The notes beneath the pieces are model-generated. The model was not told where the DNA came from. It saw only the letters and a program-made list of their open reading frames with translations, and made no database searches. Made by a program: the position numbers and the translations under genes. 21,792 nucleotides of DNA from UBA11524 sp964383815. Lineage in GTDB: Bacteria > Bacillota > Clostridia > Christensenellales > Aristaeellaceae. Shown piece after piece: positions 1-7,862 of the stretch (position 1 is its first letter; the number at the start of each line of letters is the position of its first letter). The stretch spans positions 1 through 21,792 of the forward strand of contig CAYLIC010000035.1 in NCBI GenBank assembly GCA_964383815.1, written 5' to 3'.

Positions 1-1989
1 TACAGTGCCCTGAAGCCCGGCTCCACCATCTACCTGACCTATGGCCTGCAGCAGTGTGAAAACTACGGCTGGTTTGACATTACCTTCTCCTATTATAAGG
101 AGTATAATGACCAGAACGAATACAACGAGGTGCAGGCTGGCACAAGGACGAAAGATGCTTCCTGGCAGATGCTGAGGGACGTGAAGGACGGACAGTACCT
201 CAACCTGTATTATGGCGAGAAGGTAACGATCACCTTCCCGAACATTGAGTGGAATGAGATTGCTGCTAAGGATTCCATTGCCAGCGGGTACTACCAGGGC
301 AAGGGTACCACCTTCGAACTGTGGAAGTACCACTACAACACCACGGCACAGGAGTGGGCTTTGGGCACTGATGCAGAGCTGCCCAATCATACAGATGCCA
401 GCGTACCTTTCACTTACACCTGTAATGACCCCAAGGGCACCAAGCATTACATCAACCTGGCCTATCAGGCAAAGGCGTCCAGCGAGGTTGACCCCACCAT
501 CACCGTGACCTACAAGCCCGAGGATGCCTCCATGGGCTCTGTTGACCCCACCTCCAACACCGGCGTCAGCGCCACCGCGCCTGCCACCGGCAACCAGGCC
601 GGTCAGGTTTCTGGCTCCACTGCTACCGCAAACCCCGGCTACGACTTTGTCGGCTGGTATAAGGAAATCAGCGATGGCGTGCTTGCAGAAACCGCCATTA
701 CCACCGACGCGAACCTGACCGATGCTCTTGCCAAGGGCAACCTGAACAAGGATGCCGACAACGACAGCCTGTTCGCCGACACCACCTATGTGGCGAAGTT
801 TGCGCCCAAGACCATCAAAGTTGAGTACAAGGTGGAAGGCACCGGCGGCAGTGTGAACCACGACAAGGACACCGCCAGCAAGATTACCGGCAACACTGTG
901 ACTGGCTCCACCGCCACCCCGGCGGACGGCTATGAGTTCGACGGCTGGTACAAGGGTGATACCCTTATCACCACCGATGCGACCCTGTCCGCTGATGCTG
1001 CCCACACCAACCTGAACAAGGATGCCGACAACGACAGCCTGTACGCCGACACCACCTATGTGGCGAAGTTCAAGGCGAAGGTAACGCCTACGCCGAAGCC
1101 TGCGGATGACCCCACGCCTTCTCCCGTGCCGGCGGAGCCCACCGAGGAGCCCACGCCTTCTCCCACGCCTTCTCCCACGCCGGCGGAGCCCACCGAGGAG
1201 CCTACTGAGGAGCCCACTGAGGAGCCGACTGAGGAGCCTACCGAGGAACCCACCGAGGAGCCTACCGAAGAGCCCACCGAAGAGCCCACTGAGGAGCCCA
1301 CTGAGGAGCCTACCGAGGAGCCCACTGCGGAGCCCACTGAGGAGCCTACCGAGGAGCCTACCGAAGAGCCCACTGAGGAGCCCACGCCTCGGCCTGAGCC
1401 GCCCAGGCCCACGCCTGAACCCGAGAAGCCTGCGGAGGAGCCCGAACCTACGGAAGAACCCACCCAGGAGCCTGGGAAGTACCGCGTGACGGTGAAGTAC
1501 TGGTTTGAAAAGGTTGGCGGCGTGCCTGCCGGGCAGACCTTCACCAATGTGTACGCCACCGGCGAGGCCTACAAGGTGGTTAGCCGGAAGATTCCCGGCT
1601 GGGATGTTGACAAGGCCGAGGTCAGCGGCGTGATGGCCCAGGAGGACGTTGTTGTTGATGTGGTGTACACCATGCAGGAACACACCCTGACCATCCGCTA
1701 CATCTACGCTGATGGCACCGAGGCTGCGCCCGACGTGACCAAGACGCTGAAGTTTGGCGAACCCTACAACGTAGCTTCTCCCGAGATTGACGGCTCGCTG
1801 GCCTCCCGCAAGACGGTTGCCGGTGTGATGCCTGCCTGGGATATGACCGCAACGGTTATCTACATCAACCCGAATCTGCCCAACCCTGGCAAAACCAGGA
1901 CCGGGACGAACCTTTTCATCATTGAAGATTACGAAACGCCTTTGGGCATTGGCAATGTGAACCTGAACGCCGGCGAGTGCTTCGAGTAA
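1..1989 (+). CDS. Large repeat-containing surface protein, 3' part (5' end outside window)
   Basis: The frame is open from base 1, so the start lies outside the window; a GTG at 130 is internal. The visible 662 residues hold, in order: a beta-rich region; two InlB B-repeat-like domains (about 496-807 and 811-1077), each with a GYxFxGWYK core and an ADTTYVAKF end; a Pro/Thr/Glu low-complexity stalk (1078-1482); two MucBP-like repeats (about 1483-1671 and 1681-1866); and a 40-residue tail ending PLGIGNVNLNAGECFE. There is no LPXTG motif and no C-terminal membrane helix. These domains are typical of secreted or wall-attached adhesins of gut Bacillota, so a surface role is inferred. The ligand and the mode of attachment are unknown. 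A signal peptide cannot be checked because the N-terminus is missing. Confidence 0.85.
   Translation, partial: YSALKPGSTIYLTYGLQQCENYGWFDITFSYYKEYNDQNEYNEVQAGTRTKDASWQMLRDVKDGQYLNLYYGEKVTITFPNIEWNEIAAKDSIASGYYQGKGTTFELWKYHYNTTAQEWALGTDAELPNHTDASVPFTYTCNDPKGTKHYINLAYQAKASSEVDPTITVTYKPEDASMGSVDPTSNTGVSATAPATGNQAGQVSGSTATANPGYDFVGWYKEISDGVLAETAITTDANLTDALAKGNLNKDADNDSLFADTTYVAKFAPKTIKVEYKVEGTGGSVNHDKDTASKITGNTVTGSTATPADGYEFDGWYKGDTLITTDATLSADAAHTNLNKDADNDSLYADTTYVAKFKAKVTPTPKPADDPTPSPVPAEPTEEPTPSPTPSPTPAEPTEEPTEEPTEEPTEEPTEEPTEEPTEEPTEEPTEEPTEEPTEEPTAEPTEEPTEEPTEEPTEEPTPRPEPPRPTPEPEKPAEEPEPTEEPTQEPGKYRVTVKYWFEKVGGVPAGQTFTNVYATGEAYKVVSRKIPGWDVDKAEVSGVMAQEDVVVDVVYTMQEHTLTIRYIYADGTEAAPDVTKTLKFGEPYNVASPEIDGSLASRKTVAGVMPAWDMTATVIYINPNLPNPGKTRTGTNLFIIEDYETPLGIGNVNLNAGECFE
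738..800 (+). repeat. 63-bp direct repeat, copy 1 (partner at 1008-1070)
   Basis: Positions 738-800 and 1008-1070 match except for one base (T against A, Phe/Tyr). They are offset by exactly 270 bp, or 90 codons, and form the C-terminal part of each InlB-like domain. The near identity points to recent duplication or gene conversion inside the gene. Confidence 0.9.
1008..1070 (+). repeat. 63-bp direct repeat, copy 2 (partner at 738-800)
   Basis: This is the second copy of the near-identical segment described at 738-800, ending the second InlB-like domain just before the proline-rich stalk. Confidence 0.9.
1189..1380 (+). repeat. 12-bp tandem repeat, 16 units, encoding Pro-Thr-Glu-Glu
   Basis: Sixteen consecutive 12-bp units of consensus CCYACYGARGAG run without interruption in the reading frame. 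Fifteen encode PTEE and one (1321-1332) encodes PTAE. Variation is almost all at third codon positions. This makes a stiff, acidic, proline-rich stalk between the two pairs of globular repeats. The array can expand or contract by slippage or recombination without breaking the frame. Confidence 0.95.
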
Positions 1990-2010
1990 GCTGAACCAAG
2001 CCTGACCGGA

Positions 2011-2047
2011 AATGCTTGCCCGGCACGCCCCGTGCGTGTCGGGCATT
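2011..2047 (+). terminator. Imperfect hairpin after the surface protein gene
   Basis: TGCCCG (2017-2022) and GCACG (2023-2027) pair with CGTGC (2031-2035) and CGGGCA (2040-2045), with GTGT bulged out. An outer AATGC/GCATT pairing is an alternative. No proper T-run follows, so it may be a weak terminator or an RNA-processing hairpin within an operon. It lies in the 108-bp gap before the solute-binding protein gene. Confidence 0.4.
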
Positions 2048-2097
2048 CCGGGTTTACAAGGCTTTTCAACCCGACGGAAAAGAAAGGATGATTTGAT

Positions 2098-4146
2098 ATG
2101 AAGAAGTGGTTGGCCCTGGTGATGGCTCTGATGCTGGCCTTCGCCCAGACGGCTGCACTGGCGGAGGACCTTGCGGCGGAAACATCCGCAGCAACAGCAA
2201 TCCCCGAGCCGGAGGTTCCGCCGGCCTACGATACCCTGGTGGTGGGCCACACCACGGCCTTCAGCGGGCATTTCTCCACAGGCCTTTGGGGCAACAACAC
2301 CGCTGACCTGGACGTGAAGGAGCTGCTTTCCGGCTACAACCTGATCCGCTGGGAGCAGGATCAAGGCCTGTTCCAGGTGGATCCCACGGTGGTCACCGGC
2401 ATTGTGGTGTATGATGACGCCGATGGCAACCGCATCTACACCATGGTGCTCAGCGACGACCTGCGCTACTGCGATGGCACGCCCATCACCGCATGGGACT
2501 ATGCCTTCTCCGTGCTGCTGTCCGTGGCGCCCCAGGTGGCGGAGATTGGCGGCAACACCAATGGCTATGGCAGTCTGCTGGGCATGGAGGCCTACAAGTC
2601 TGGCGAGGCCAGCACCCTGGAGGGCCTGACGGTTACCAACGACACCATTCTTTCCTTTACCGTGTCGGCGGAGTATCGGCCCTTCTTCTACGAGCTTGGC
2701 CTGCTGCGCTGTGCACCGATGCCCATTCAGGTTATCGCTCCCGGCTGCCAGGTGAAGGACGATGGCATGGGCGTCTATATCGACCAGACCAACGGCGCCT
2801 TCACCGCTGAGGTGCTTAAGAAAACCCTGCTGGACCCCGAAAACGGCTATGTGTCCCATCCTACCGTTACCAGCGGCGCCTATAAGCTGGTGTCCTATGA
2901 CGGTGCGGTGGCGGAATTTGAAATTAATGAGTATTACAAGGGTGATGCGGAGGGTGTGGTGCCCAGCATTCAGCACCTGACCTTCAAGACGGTGAGCAAC
3001 GAAACCATGATGGATCAGCTGCTCACGGGCGAATTGGGCCTTGTGAACAAGACCGTGAACAGTGAAAGCATCATGCAGGGCATGGCGGGCGTGGGCACCG
3101 GCACCCTGGGCATGAGCAACTATGCCCGCATTGGCTACAGCTTCATTTCCTACAACTGTGAAAAGCCCACCGTCAGCAGCCAGGCCGTCCGTCAGGCCAT
3201 TGCCTATTGCCTGGACAAGGATGCGCTGGTCAGCAGCTATGTGGGCAACTTCGGCCTGCGGGTGGATGGCTATTATGGCATTGGCCAGTGGATGTACCAG
3301 ATGCTGACGGGCGCCATTCAGCCGCCGCTGGAGGAGCCTGCCGAGGGTGCCACCCAGGAGGAGCAGGCCGCCTATGAGGAGGCCGCGCAGGCCTGGGCGG
3401 AGCTGAGCATGGACGGCATTCCTACCTATGAGCTGAACCTGGAGGCCGCCAGGACCCTGCTGGAGGATAACGGCTGGACGCTGAACCGGCAAGGCAATGC
3501 CTACGACCCGGCGACGGACGATGTGCGCTGCGCCCAGGTGAATGGGGAGCTTGTTCCCCTGGAGCTGAAGCTGGTGTACCCCGAGGGCAACACGATTGCC
3601 GCCAGCCTGCAGACCACCTTCGTGGACAACCTGGCCCAGGTGGGTATCCGGGTGACCATGGCGCCTGTGCCCATGACGGAGCTGCTGAAGCAGTATTACC
3701 GCCAGGTGGACAGGGACTGCGACATGATGTACCTGGCTACCAACTTCGACGTGGTGTTCGACCCCACGCTGAACTATGTGCCCGCCAGTGGCGACTTTGT
3801 GGGCAGCAACTATCAGGCCATCGACAGCGTAAAGCTGTTCGAAATGGCAAAGGACATGAGCATGACCGAGCCTGGCGATGTGCTGTCCTACTGCAAGAAG
3901 TGGGTGGCCTTCCAGGAGGAGTGGATGACGGAGCTGCCCGCCATTCCCGTGTACTCCAATGCGTATTTCGATTTCTACACCAACACCCTGCAGAACTACA
4001 TGATTTCCTCCTCTGCCACCTGGAGCCAGGCCATTGTGGAAGCCTACCTCAGCGATCCGGCGGAAGTGGAAGAGGAAACCGACGAGCTGGGCGAGGATGA
4101 GATGGAGCTGGAGGACGACGAGGTCATCTTCGAGGAAGACTGGTAA
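2098..4146 (+). CDS. ABC transporter substrate-binding protein, family 5 (oligopeptide/dipeptide type)
   Basis: The 682-residue product starts with a signal peptide (MKKWLALVMALMLAFAQTAALA, likely cut after ALA). A region with the SBP_bac_5 (DppA/OppA-like) layout follows: a LRYCDGTPITAWDYAFS motif near residue 120, the SGAYKLVSYD and IQHLTFKTV segments, and QAVRQAIAYCLDKDAL near 360. The family binds peptides, or sometimes oligosaccharides or nickel, outside the membrane for an ABC importer. The start is set by AGAAAGG at 2081-2087. Two features are odd. There is no lipobox cysteine after the signal peptide, and the C-terminal 31 residues carry 18 Asp/Glu and no Lys/Arg. No permease or ATPase gene is visible nearby, so the substrate cannot be inferred. 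Confidence 0.88.
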   Translation: MKKWLALVMALMLAFAQTAALAEDLAAETSAATAIPEPEVPPAYDTLVVGHTTAFSGHFSTGLWGNNTADLDVKELLSGYNLIRWEQDQGLFQVDPTVVTGIVVYDDADGNRIYTMVLSDDLRYCDGTPITAWDYAFSVLLSVAPQVAEIGGNTNGYGSLLGMEAYKSGEASTLEGLTVTNDTILSFTVSAEYRPFFYELGLLRCAPMPIQVIAPGCQVKDDGMGVYIDQTNGAFTAEVLKKTLLDPENGYVSHPTVTSGAYKLVSYDGAVAEFEINEYYKGDAEGVVPSIQHLTFKTVSNETMMDQLLTGELGLVNKTVNSESIMQGMAGVGTGTLGMSNYARIGYSFISYNCEKPTVSSQAVRQAIAYCLDKDALVSSYVGNFGLRVDGYYGIGQWMYQMLTGAIQPPLEEPAEGATQEEQAAYEEAAQAWAELSMDGIPTYELNLEAARTLLEDNGWTLNRQGNAYDPATDDVRCAQVNGELVPLELKLVYPEGNTIAASLQTTFVDNLAQVGIRVTMAPVPMTELLKQYYRQVDRDCDMMYLATNFDVVFDPTLNYVPASGDFVGSNYQAIDSVKLFEMAKDMSMTEPGDVLSYCKKWVAFQEEWMTELPAIPVYSNAYFDFYTNTLQNYMISSSATWSQAIVEAYLSDPAEVEEETDELGEDEMELEDDEVIFEEDW

Positions 4147-4195
4147 GCAAAAAGGGAACCCTTCGCAGGGAAAATGCGAAGGGTTCCTTTTTTGC
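4147..4195. terminator. Strong bidirectional intrinsic terminator between convergent genes
   Basis: GGAACCCTTCGCA (4155-4167) pairs perfectly with TGCGAAGGGTTCC (4175-4187). The stem is flanked by an A-run on the left and a T6 run on the right, so a U-tract is produced on both strands. It sits between the + strand solute-binding protein gene and the - strand esterase gene and would end both transcripts. Confidence 0.93.
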
Positions 4196-4257
4196 GTTTG
4201 CTTATTTCCGGCGGGTCAGGTTCCGCGGGGTCATGGGTGGCAGCGGCGGTGATTTCT

Positions 4258-5379
4258 TCACCAGCCCATCAGCTGCTGAATGCGCTGCACCAGCTTGTCG
4301 GCGGCCTTGTCGTGGGTCCGCTGGCTGGGGTGCCAGTCGGCAGCGTAGCCATCGGCAGGGTTCTGCACGTCAAACTTCAGGCAGGCGATGTTGCTGTCCC
4401 CGGTTTCGGCGGTATAGGCGTTCACGGCGTTTTTCACCTGGGGGTAGAGCCGGTCGCCCATGATGCCCAGGGTGCACAGGATGGTGGCCTGCGGATTGTT
4501 GCGGCGCACCACCTTGAGGAACTGGGCATAGCTGGCCCGGTAGTCCTCCTGGCGCTCAGGGTCGGCACCGGTGTAGCTATCGTCATTGGTGCCCAGGTTG
4601 ATGACAATCAGCTCCGGCGTGTAGGCGGAGAAGTCCCAGGCCACATCCGCAGGCGTTTGACCCTCGTAGGCGCCGTAGGAGAAGCCCAGCTTCTCATAGT
4701 AGGTGGGTATCAGCTGCCCGGCGGACTTAACGCCTTCCGTGGCGGTATAGCCGGAGATGATGCCGTATCCGCTGATGGACACCATGCTGTAGTCCGCATC
4801 CAGGGCCTGTGCGGTTTTGTAGGCATAGGCGGCGGTGACATTCTCTGTGCTGGTGGCGAAGGAATGCTCTGCCACCTGGTCGTCTGCGCCATAGCCGCAG
4901 GTGATGGAGTCGCCAATAAATTCAATGCTGTGGGCCTTTTTTGCCGTGGGCTGGATGCTGGCGGCATCGGTGATGATGGCCTTCACGCCGCAGGTGGACA
5001 TGGCGGTTTCCGACAGCTTGATAATGCGGACGGTGATGGTTTCCGGTGCGTCGCTCTGCCACAGGTCGTAGGTTTTCTCGGCGGCGTCCAGCATGTCGTC
5101 CACCAGGCGCTGCCCATTGACCTCCATGGCCAGGCGGGTGCGGCTGGACGGGTCGGCATAGGAGGAATCCGCCTTCATGGTTACGGACAGGCGGGTGCAG
5201 GTGGCGGTGAACTCAGCGCCCGTGCCGGAAAAGCACAGCCACAGGGAGTCTTCCCTGGGCAGGGCGCGTCCAAGGGGTTTCACGTTGTCCCGGGTGGGGA
5301 TGATGGTGTTCATGGCAATCTCTCCATTCGCGGTGGTCATCATCAAGAGGGAAAGAAGCAGTGCAAGCGCGATTTTCAT
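4258..5379 (-). CDS. Secreted SGNH-hydrolase, CE2-like acetyl-carbohydrate esterase
   Basis: The 373-residue product has a signal peptide (MKIALALLLSLLMMTTANG), an N-terminal beta-sandwich-like region (about 25-145), and a C-terminal SGNH hydrolase domain. The SGNH blocks are visible: FIGDSITCGYG with nucleophile Ser158, ISGYG, INLGTNDD with Asn265, and ADWHPS with Asp348 and His350. A jelly roll plus SGNH arrangement with this GDSITCGYG motif is typical of carbohydrate esterase family 2, which removes acetyl groups from xylan or other glycans. The exact substrate is not shown. The ATG at 5379 is chosen because GGAGGTG (5384-5390) precedes it, the signal peptide begins there, and the promoter lies within the longer frame that opens at 5466. 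The gene is a single transcription unit. Confidence 0.88.
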   Translation of the reverse strand: MKIALALLLSLLMMTTANGEIAMNTIIPTRDNVKPLGRALPREDSLWLCFSGTGAEFTATCTRLSVTMKADSSYADPSSRTRLAMEVNGQRLVDDMLDAAEKTYDLWQSDAPETITVRIIKLSETAMSTCGVKAIITDAASIQPTAKKAHSIEFIGDSITCGYGADDQVAEHSFATSTENVTAAYAYKTAQALDADYSMVSISGYGIISGYTATEGVKSAGQLIPTYYEKLGFSYGAYEGQTPADVAWDFSAYTPELIVINLGTNDDSYTGADPERQEDYRASYAQFLKVVRRNNPQATILCTLGIMGDRLYPQVKNAVNAYTAETGDSNIACLKFDVQNPADGYAADWHPSQRTHDKAADKLVQRIQQLMGW

Positions 5380-5383
5380 GGCG

Positions 5384-5390
5384 CACCTCC
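5384..5390 (-). promoter_or_regulatory. Ribosome binding site fixing the esterase start
   Basis: On the minus strand GGAGGTG lies just upstream of the ATG at 5379. It supports this start over the in-frame codon at 5466. Confidence 0.85.
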
Positions 5391-5406
5391 AGGGCTTTTG
5401 AACCCT

Positions 5407-5435
5407 ATTATAGCCCCAAATGCCGCCTTTGGCAA
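5407..5435 (-). promoter_or_regulatory. Sigma-A promoter of the esterase gene
   Basis: On the minus strand TTGCCA (5430-5435), a 17-bp spacer and a perfect TATAAT (5407-5412) precede the gene. Transcription would start near 5400, giving a leader of about 20 nt with the ribosome binding site. Confidence 0.85.
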
Positions 5436-5697
5436 CCCCTTGCGCTGGTTGGCCTGCTTGGGACAATGGGGCGCAAGGAGGCTATGGGCCTGTGGGAGAT
5501 GTTCGATGGGGTGCACCCTTCACCGTACGGCGGGCGCAGGAGGCCGGACATGCGCTTCCTGCAGGCCTGAATACCCTGTGCCTGCACAAACCTGACACCC
5601 TTCCACCGGGCAGCTGCCAACCTCCACCAGCAGGACAAGCACCGGGAAGCGAAGGTGCGAACCGGGGGAAAAGCAAGGATGCGGCAAGCAGAAAATA
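5436..5697. other. Non-coding stretch between the Mrp operon terminator and the esterase promoter
   Basis: No frame here has a plausible start, ribosome binding site or recognisable protein. One inverted repeat is visible: TGCAGGC (5560-5566) against GCCTGCA (5580-5586). No tRNA cloverleaf or riboswitch was recognised. Confidence 0.6.
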
Positions 5698-5723
5698 CCC
5701 ACGCTCTGTTTGACGAGCGTGGG
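5698..5723 (-). terminator. Terminator of the Mrp-type operon
   Basis: On the minus strand CCCACGCTC (5715-5723) pairs with GAGCGTGGG (5698-5706) across an 8-nt loop, followed by TATTTTC. It begins a few bases after the stop codon of the last operon gene. Confidence 0.85.
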
Positions 5724-5731
5724 CGTTTCTA

Positions 5732-7846
5732 TCAGTTCAGCAGGTACAGGCAGGTAATCAGCAGGCCAATGCACATGAGCAGCAGGCCAAAGGAGATGCT
5801 GGCTGTTACCCGATGGGTACCGCGGGTCAGCTCCTGCCAGGAGGCATCCAGCACAAACTCGAAATCCGTGCGGATGGGCTTCTGCCTGCGGAGTGTGGCG
5901 TTCAGCGCCCGGGCGATGGCGTTCATCACCTGCCCGCAGGCGTAGGTGAAGCGGTTGCCAACGGGCACAGGCTGCTTCTTCCGCCGCATGCGGAACACCG
6001 TGTTGCGCAGGCACAGCACTGCCTTCTCCGGCAGCTCTGCAAGGAAGCGCACCGCGCCAACAATCAGCCCGGGAATCACCTTCATCACGGCGAAGCTCTC
6101 CGGAATGCTGGCGATGAACCTGGTCACCCCGCCCAGCACACCGGGCAGGAACTTCAGCAGGATGGGGCGGTACACGCTGTTCTCCAAATCCAGCCAGGCA
6201 GGCCAGCGGTCGGCATACACGCGGGCGCCGCCTTCCTGCTTCATCAGCAGCGGACGGACGATGGCAAGGTACACCACCGCGCCAATGCCAATGCTCTCCG
6301 CTGCGCCCAGCAGGTTTTCACCGCTGAAGTAGGCAATGCTGTGGTGCAGCGCCTCCTGCCCGAAAAAGGCGGCGGAGCGCTGACCCAGGGGGGACATGAG
6401 CAGCTCCGGCAGTGCGCCCAGGAAAGGCAGCAGCACGGCGCTGATCAGCAGCGCAGCGGCGGAGAAGGGTGTGATGTATCCCTTCATTCCATCGTATTCC
6501 GCCTGCCTGGTGGGGTGCTTCTCCCAGAAGATGCAGATGTACAGCTTGGCCATGTAGGCCACGGTCAGCCCGCCGCTGATGATGAACAGGATCTCCACCA
6601 GCCGATAGGGCAGGGCAGATGCGCCTGCGGCCTCCAGGTGGTGGATGTACTCCAGAATGCTCTCGTGCAGCAGGCTTTTGGAGTTGTATCCGCTGCCAAT
6701 GGGCGGAATGCAGCCGATGCTCAGCGCACCCAGCAGAAAGGCAATGTGCAGCACAGGCTTTTTGCGCCCAAAGCCGCGAATGTCGTTCAGGTTCAGCTTA
6801 TGCAGGTTCATATATACAACGCCTGCAGCCATGAACAGCACCAGCTTGATGAGGGAGTGATTCACCATGTGCATCACGCTGCCATAGGCCGCCAGGGAAC
6901 CTTCCTCGCCCAGCAGCACCATCATGGCAAGGCCTACGGTGATGAAGCCAATCTGGCTCATGGAGGAGCAGGCCAGGGTGCGCTTCAGGTCGGTGGAGAA
7001 AAGCGCCAGCACTGCACCCAGGAGCATGGTGACCACAGCCAGCACCAGCAGCCCATTGCCGAAGGAGGCATTGCCGGGCATCAGGCTGGCACAGATGACA
7101 ATCAGGCCAAAAATGCCGCTCTTGGTCAGAATGCCGGAGAGCAGCGCGCTGGCAGGCGCAGGCGCCACCGGGTGCGCCTTGGGCAGCCAGATATGCAGCG
7201 GGAACAGGCCCGCCTTGGCGGCAAAGCCCACCAGGGTCAGCCAGGCGGCAAGGGAAATGTCGCCCTCATAGGTGGTCAGCGCGGCCTTCATGCCGGCAAA
7301 GGACAGGGTGCCCAGCTCGTGCCAGAGCAGGAACAGGCCCATCAAGGTGGTCAGCCCGCCAATGATGGCAACTGCCAGATAGGTGGCGGCGGCACGCATA
7401 GCGCCGGGTGTTTCCTCCTGGGCCACCCAGGTGTAGCTGGTGAAGGACATGATTTCAAAGAAAATCAGGGTGGTATACAGGTCATCGGACAGGAACACAC
7501 CCAGGGTGGCGCCAAGGGTTATCAGGTTGAAGAAATAGTAGCGGTTGCATTTGCGGTAGTGGGCGAAATATTCCGGGGAAAACAGGCCGCTCATCATCCA
7601 CATAAAGGCCGCAATGGTGGCATACAGGCTGCGGAAGCCGTCTGCCCGCAGGTGCAGGCCCAGCCCGCAGAAGCCTTCCAGGCTGAAGGAGGCCTGGCTG
7701 TTCCACGTCATCGCGCACAGGGCGAAGGTGGCAATGCCGGTCAGGCACACGGCAGCGTCCCGGGCAGGCTTGCTTTTGCGCCCAATGAGATAGCACACCA
7801 GCGCCATCGCCATGGGGCCAAAGGTCAACAGGGGAAGAATCGCCAT
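5732..7846 (-). CDS. NuoL/HyfB-like proton-conducting antiporter subunit with long C-terminal extension
   Basis: This roughly 704-residue polytopic membrane protein belongs to the Proton_antipo_M family (NuoL/M/N, MrpA/D, HyfB). Family ion-channel residues are visible: Glu in FFEIMSF (about 131), Lys in GFAAKAGLFPLHIWLPKAHP (about 211), Lys in LTKSGIFG (about 242), His and Lys in MVNHSLIKLVLF (about 330-334), and Lys in YNSKSLLHESILEY (about 390). The core is most like hydrogenase-4 subunit B. After about residue 500 there is an extra 200 residues: one TM segment, several amphipathic stretches, a basic patch, and a final TM helix. It is the last gene of the operon and starts 16 bp after the previous stop, with GGAGG ahead of the ATG. 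It probably translocates H+ or Na+ as part of the complex. Confidence 0.85.
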   Translation of the reverse strand: MAILPLLTFGPMAMALVCYLIGRKSKPARDAAVCLTGIATFALCAMTWNSQASFSLEGFCGLGLHLRADGFRSLYATIAAFMWMMSGLFSPEYFAHYRKCNRYYFFNLITLGATLGVFLSDDLYTTLIFFEIMSFTSYTWVAQEETPGAMRAAATYLAVAIIGGLTTLMGLFLLWHELGTLSFAGMKAALTTYEGDISLAAWLTLVGFAAKAGLFPLHIWLPKAHPVAPAPASALLSGILTKSGIFGLIVICASLMPGNASFGNGLLVLAVVTMLLGAVLALFSTDLKRTLACSSMSQIGFITVGLAMMVLLGEEGSLAAYGSVMHMVNHSLIKLVLFMAAGVVYMNLHKLNLNDIRGFGRKKPVLHIAFLLGALSIGCIPPIGSGYNSKSLLHESILEYIHHLEAAGASALPYRLVEILFIISGGLTVAYMAKLYICIFWEKHPTRQAEYDGMKGYITPFSAAALLISAVLLPFLGALPELLMSPLGQRSAAFFGQEALHHSIAYFSGENLLGAAESIGIGAVVYLAIVRPLLMKQEGGARVYADRWPAWLDLENSVYRPILLKFLPGVLGGVTRFIASIPESFAVMKVIPGLIVGAVRFLAELPEKAVLCLRNTVFRMRRKKQPVPVGNRFTYACGQVMNAIARALNATLRRQKPIRTDFEFVLDASWQELTRGTHRVTASISFGLLLMCIGLLITCLYLLN

Positions 7847-7862
7847 GGGGAAGCCTCCTTTC

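Noticed and set aside
1056..1559. Minus-strand open frame rich in Val-Gly-Ser-Ser
   Set aside because: It is the antisense reading of the PTEE repeat. It has no ribosome binding site and no independent sequence features.
5380..5466. Upstream extension of the esterase to 5466
   Set aside because: It would include the promoter itself, puts 29 non-hydrophobic residues before the signal peptide, and ignores the GGAGGTG at 5384-5390.
5500..5640. Possible tRNA suggested by a GTTCGAT string near 5500
   Set aside because: No acceptor, anticodon or D stem can be formed around it.
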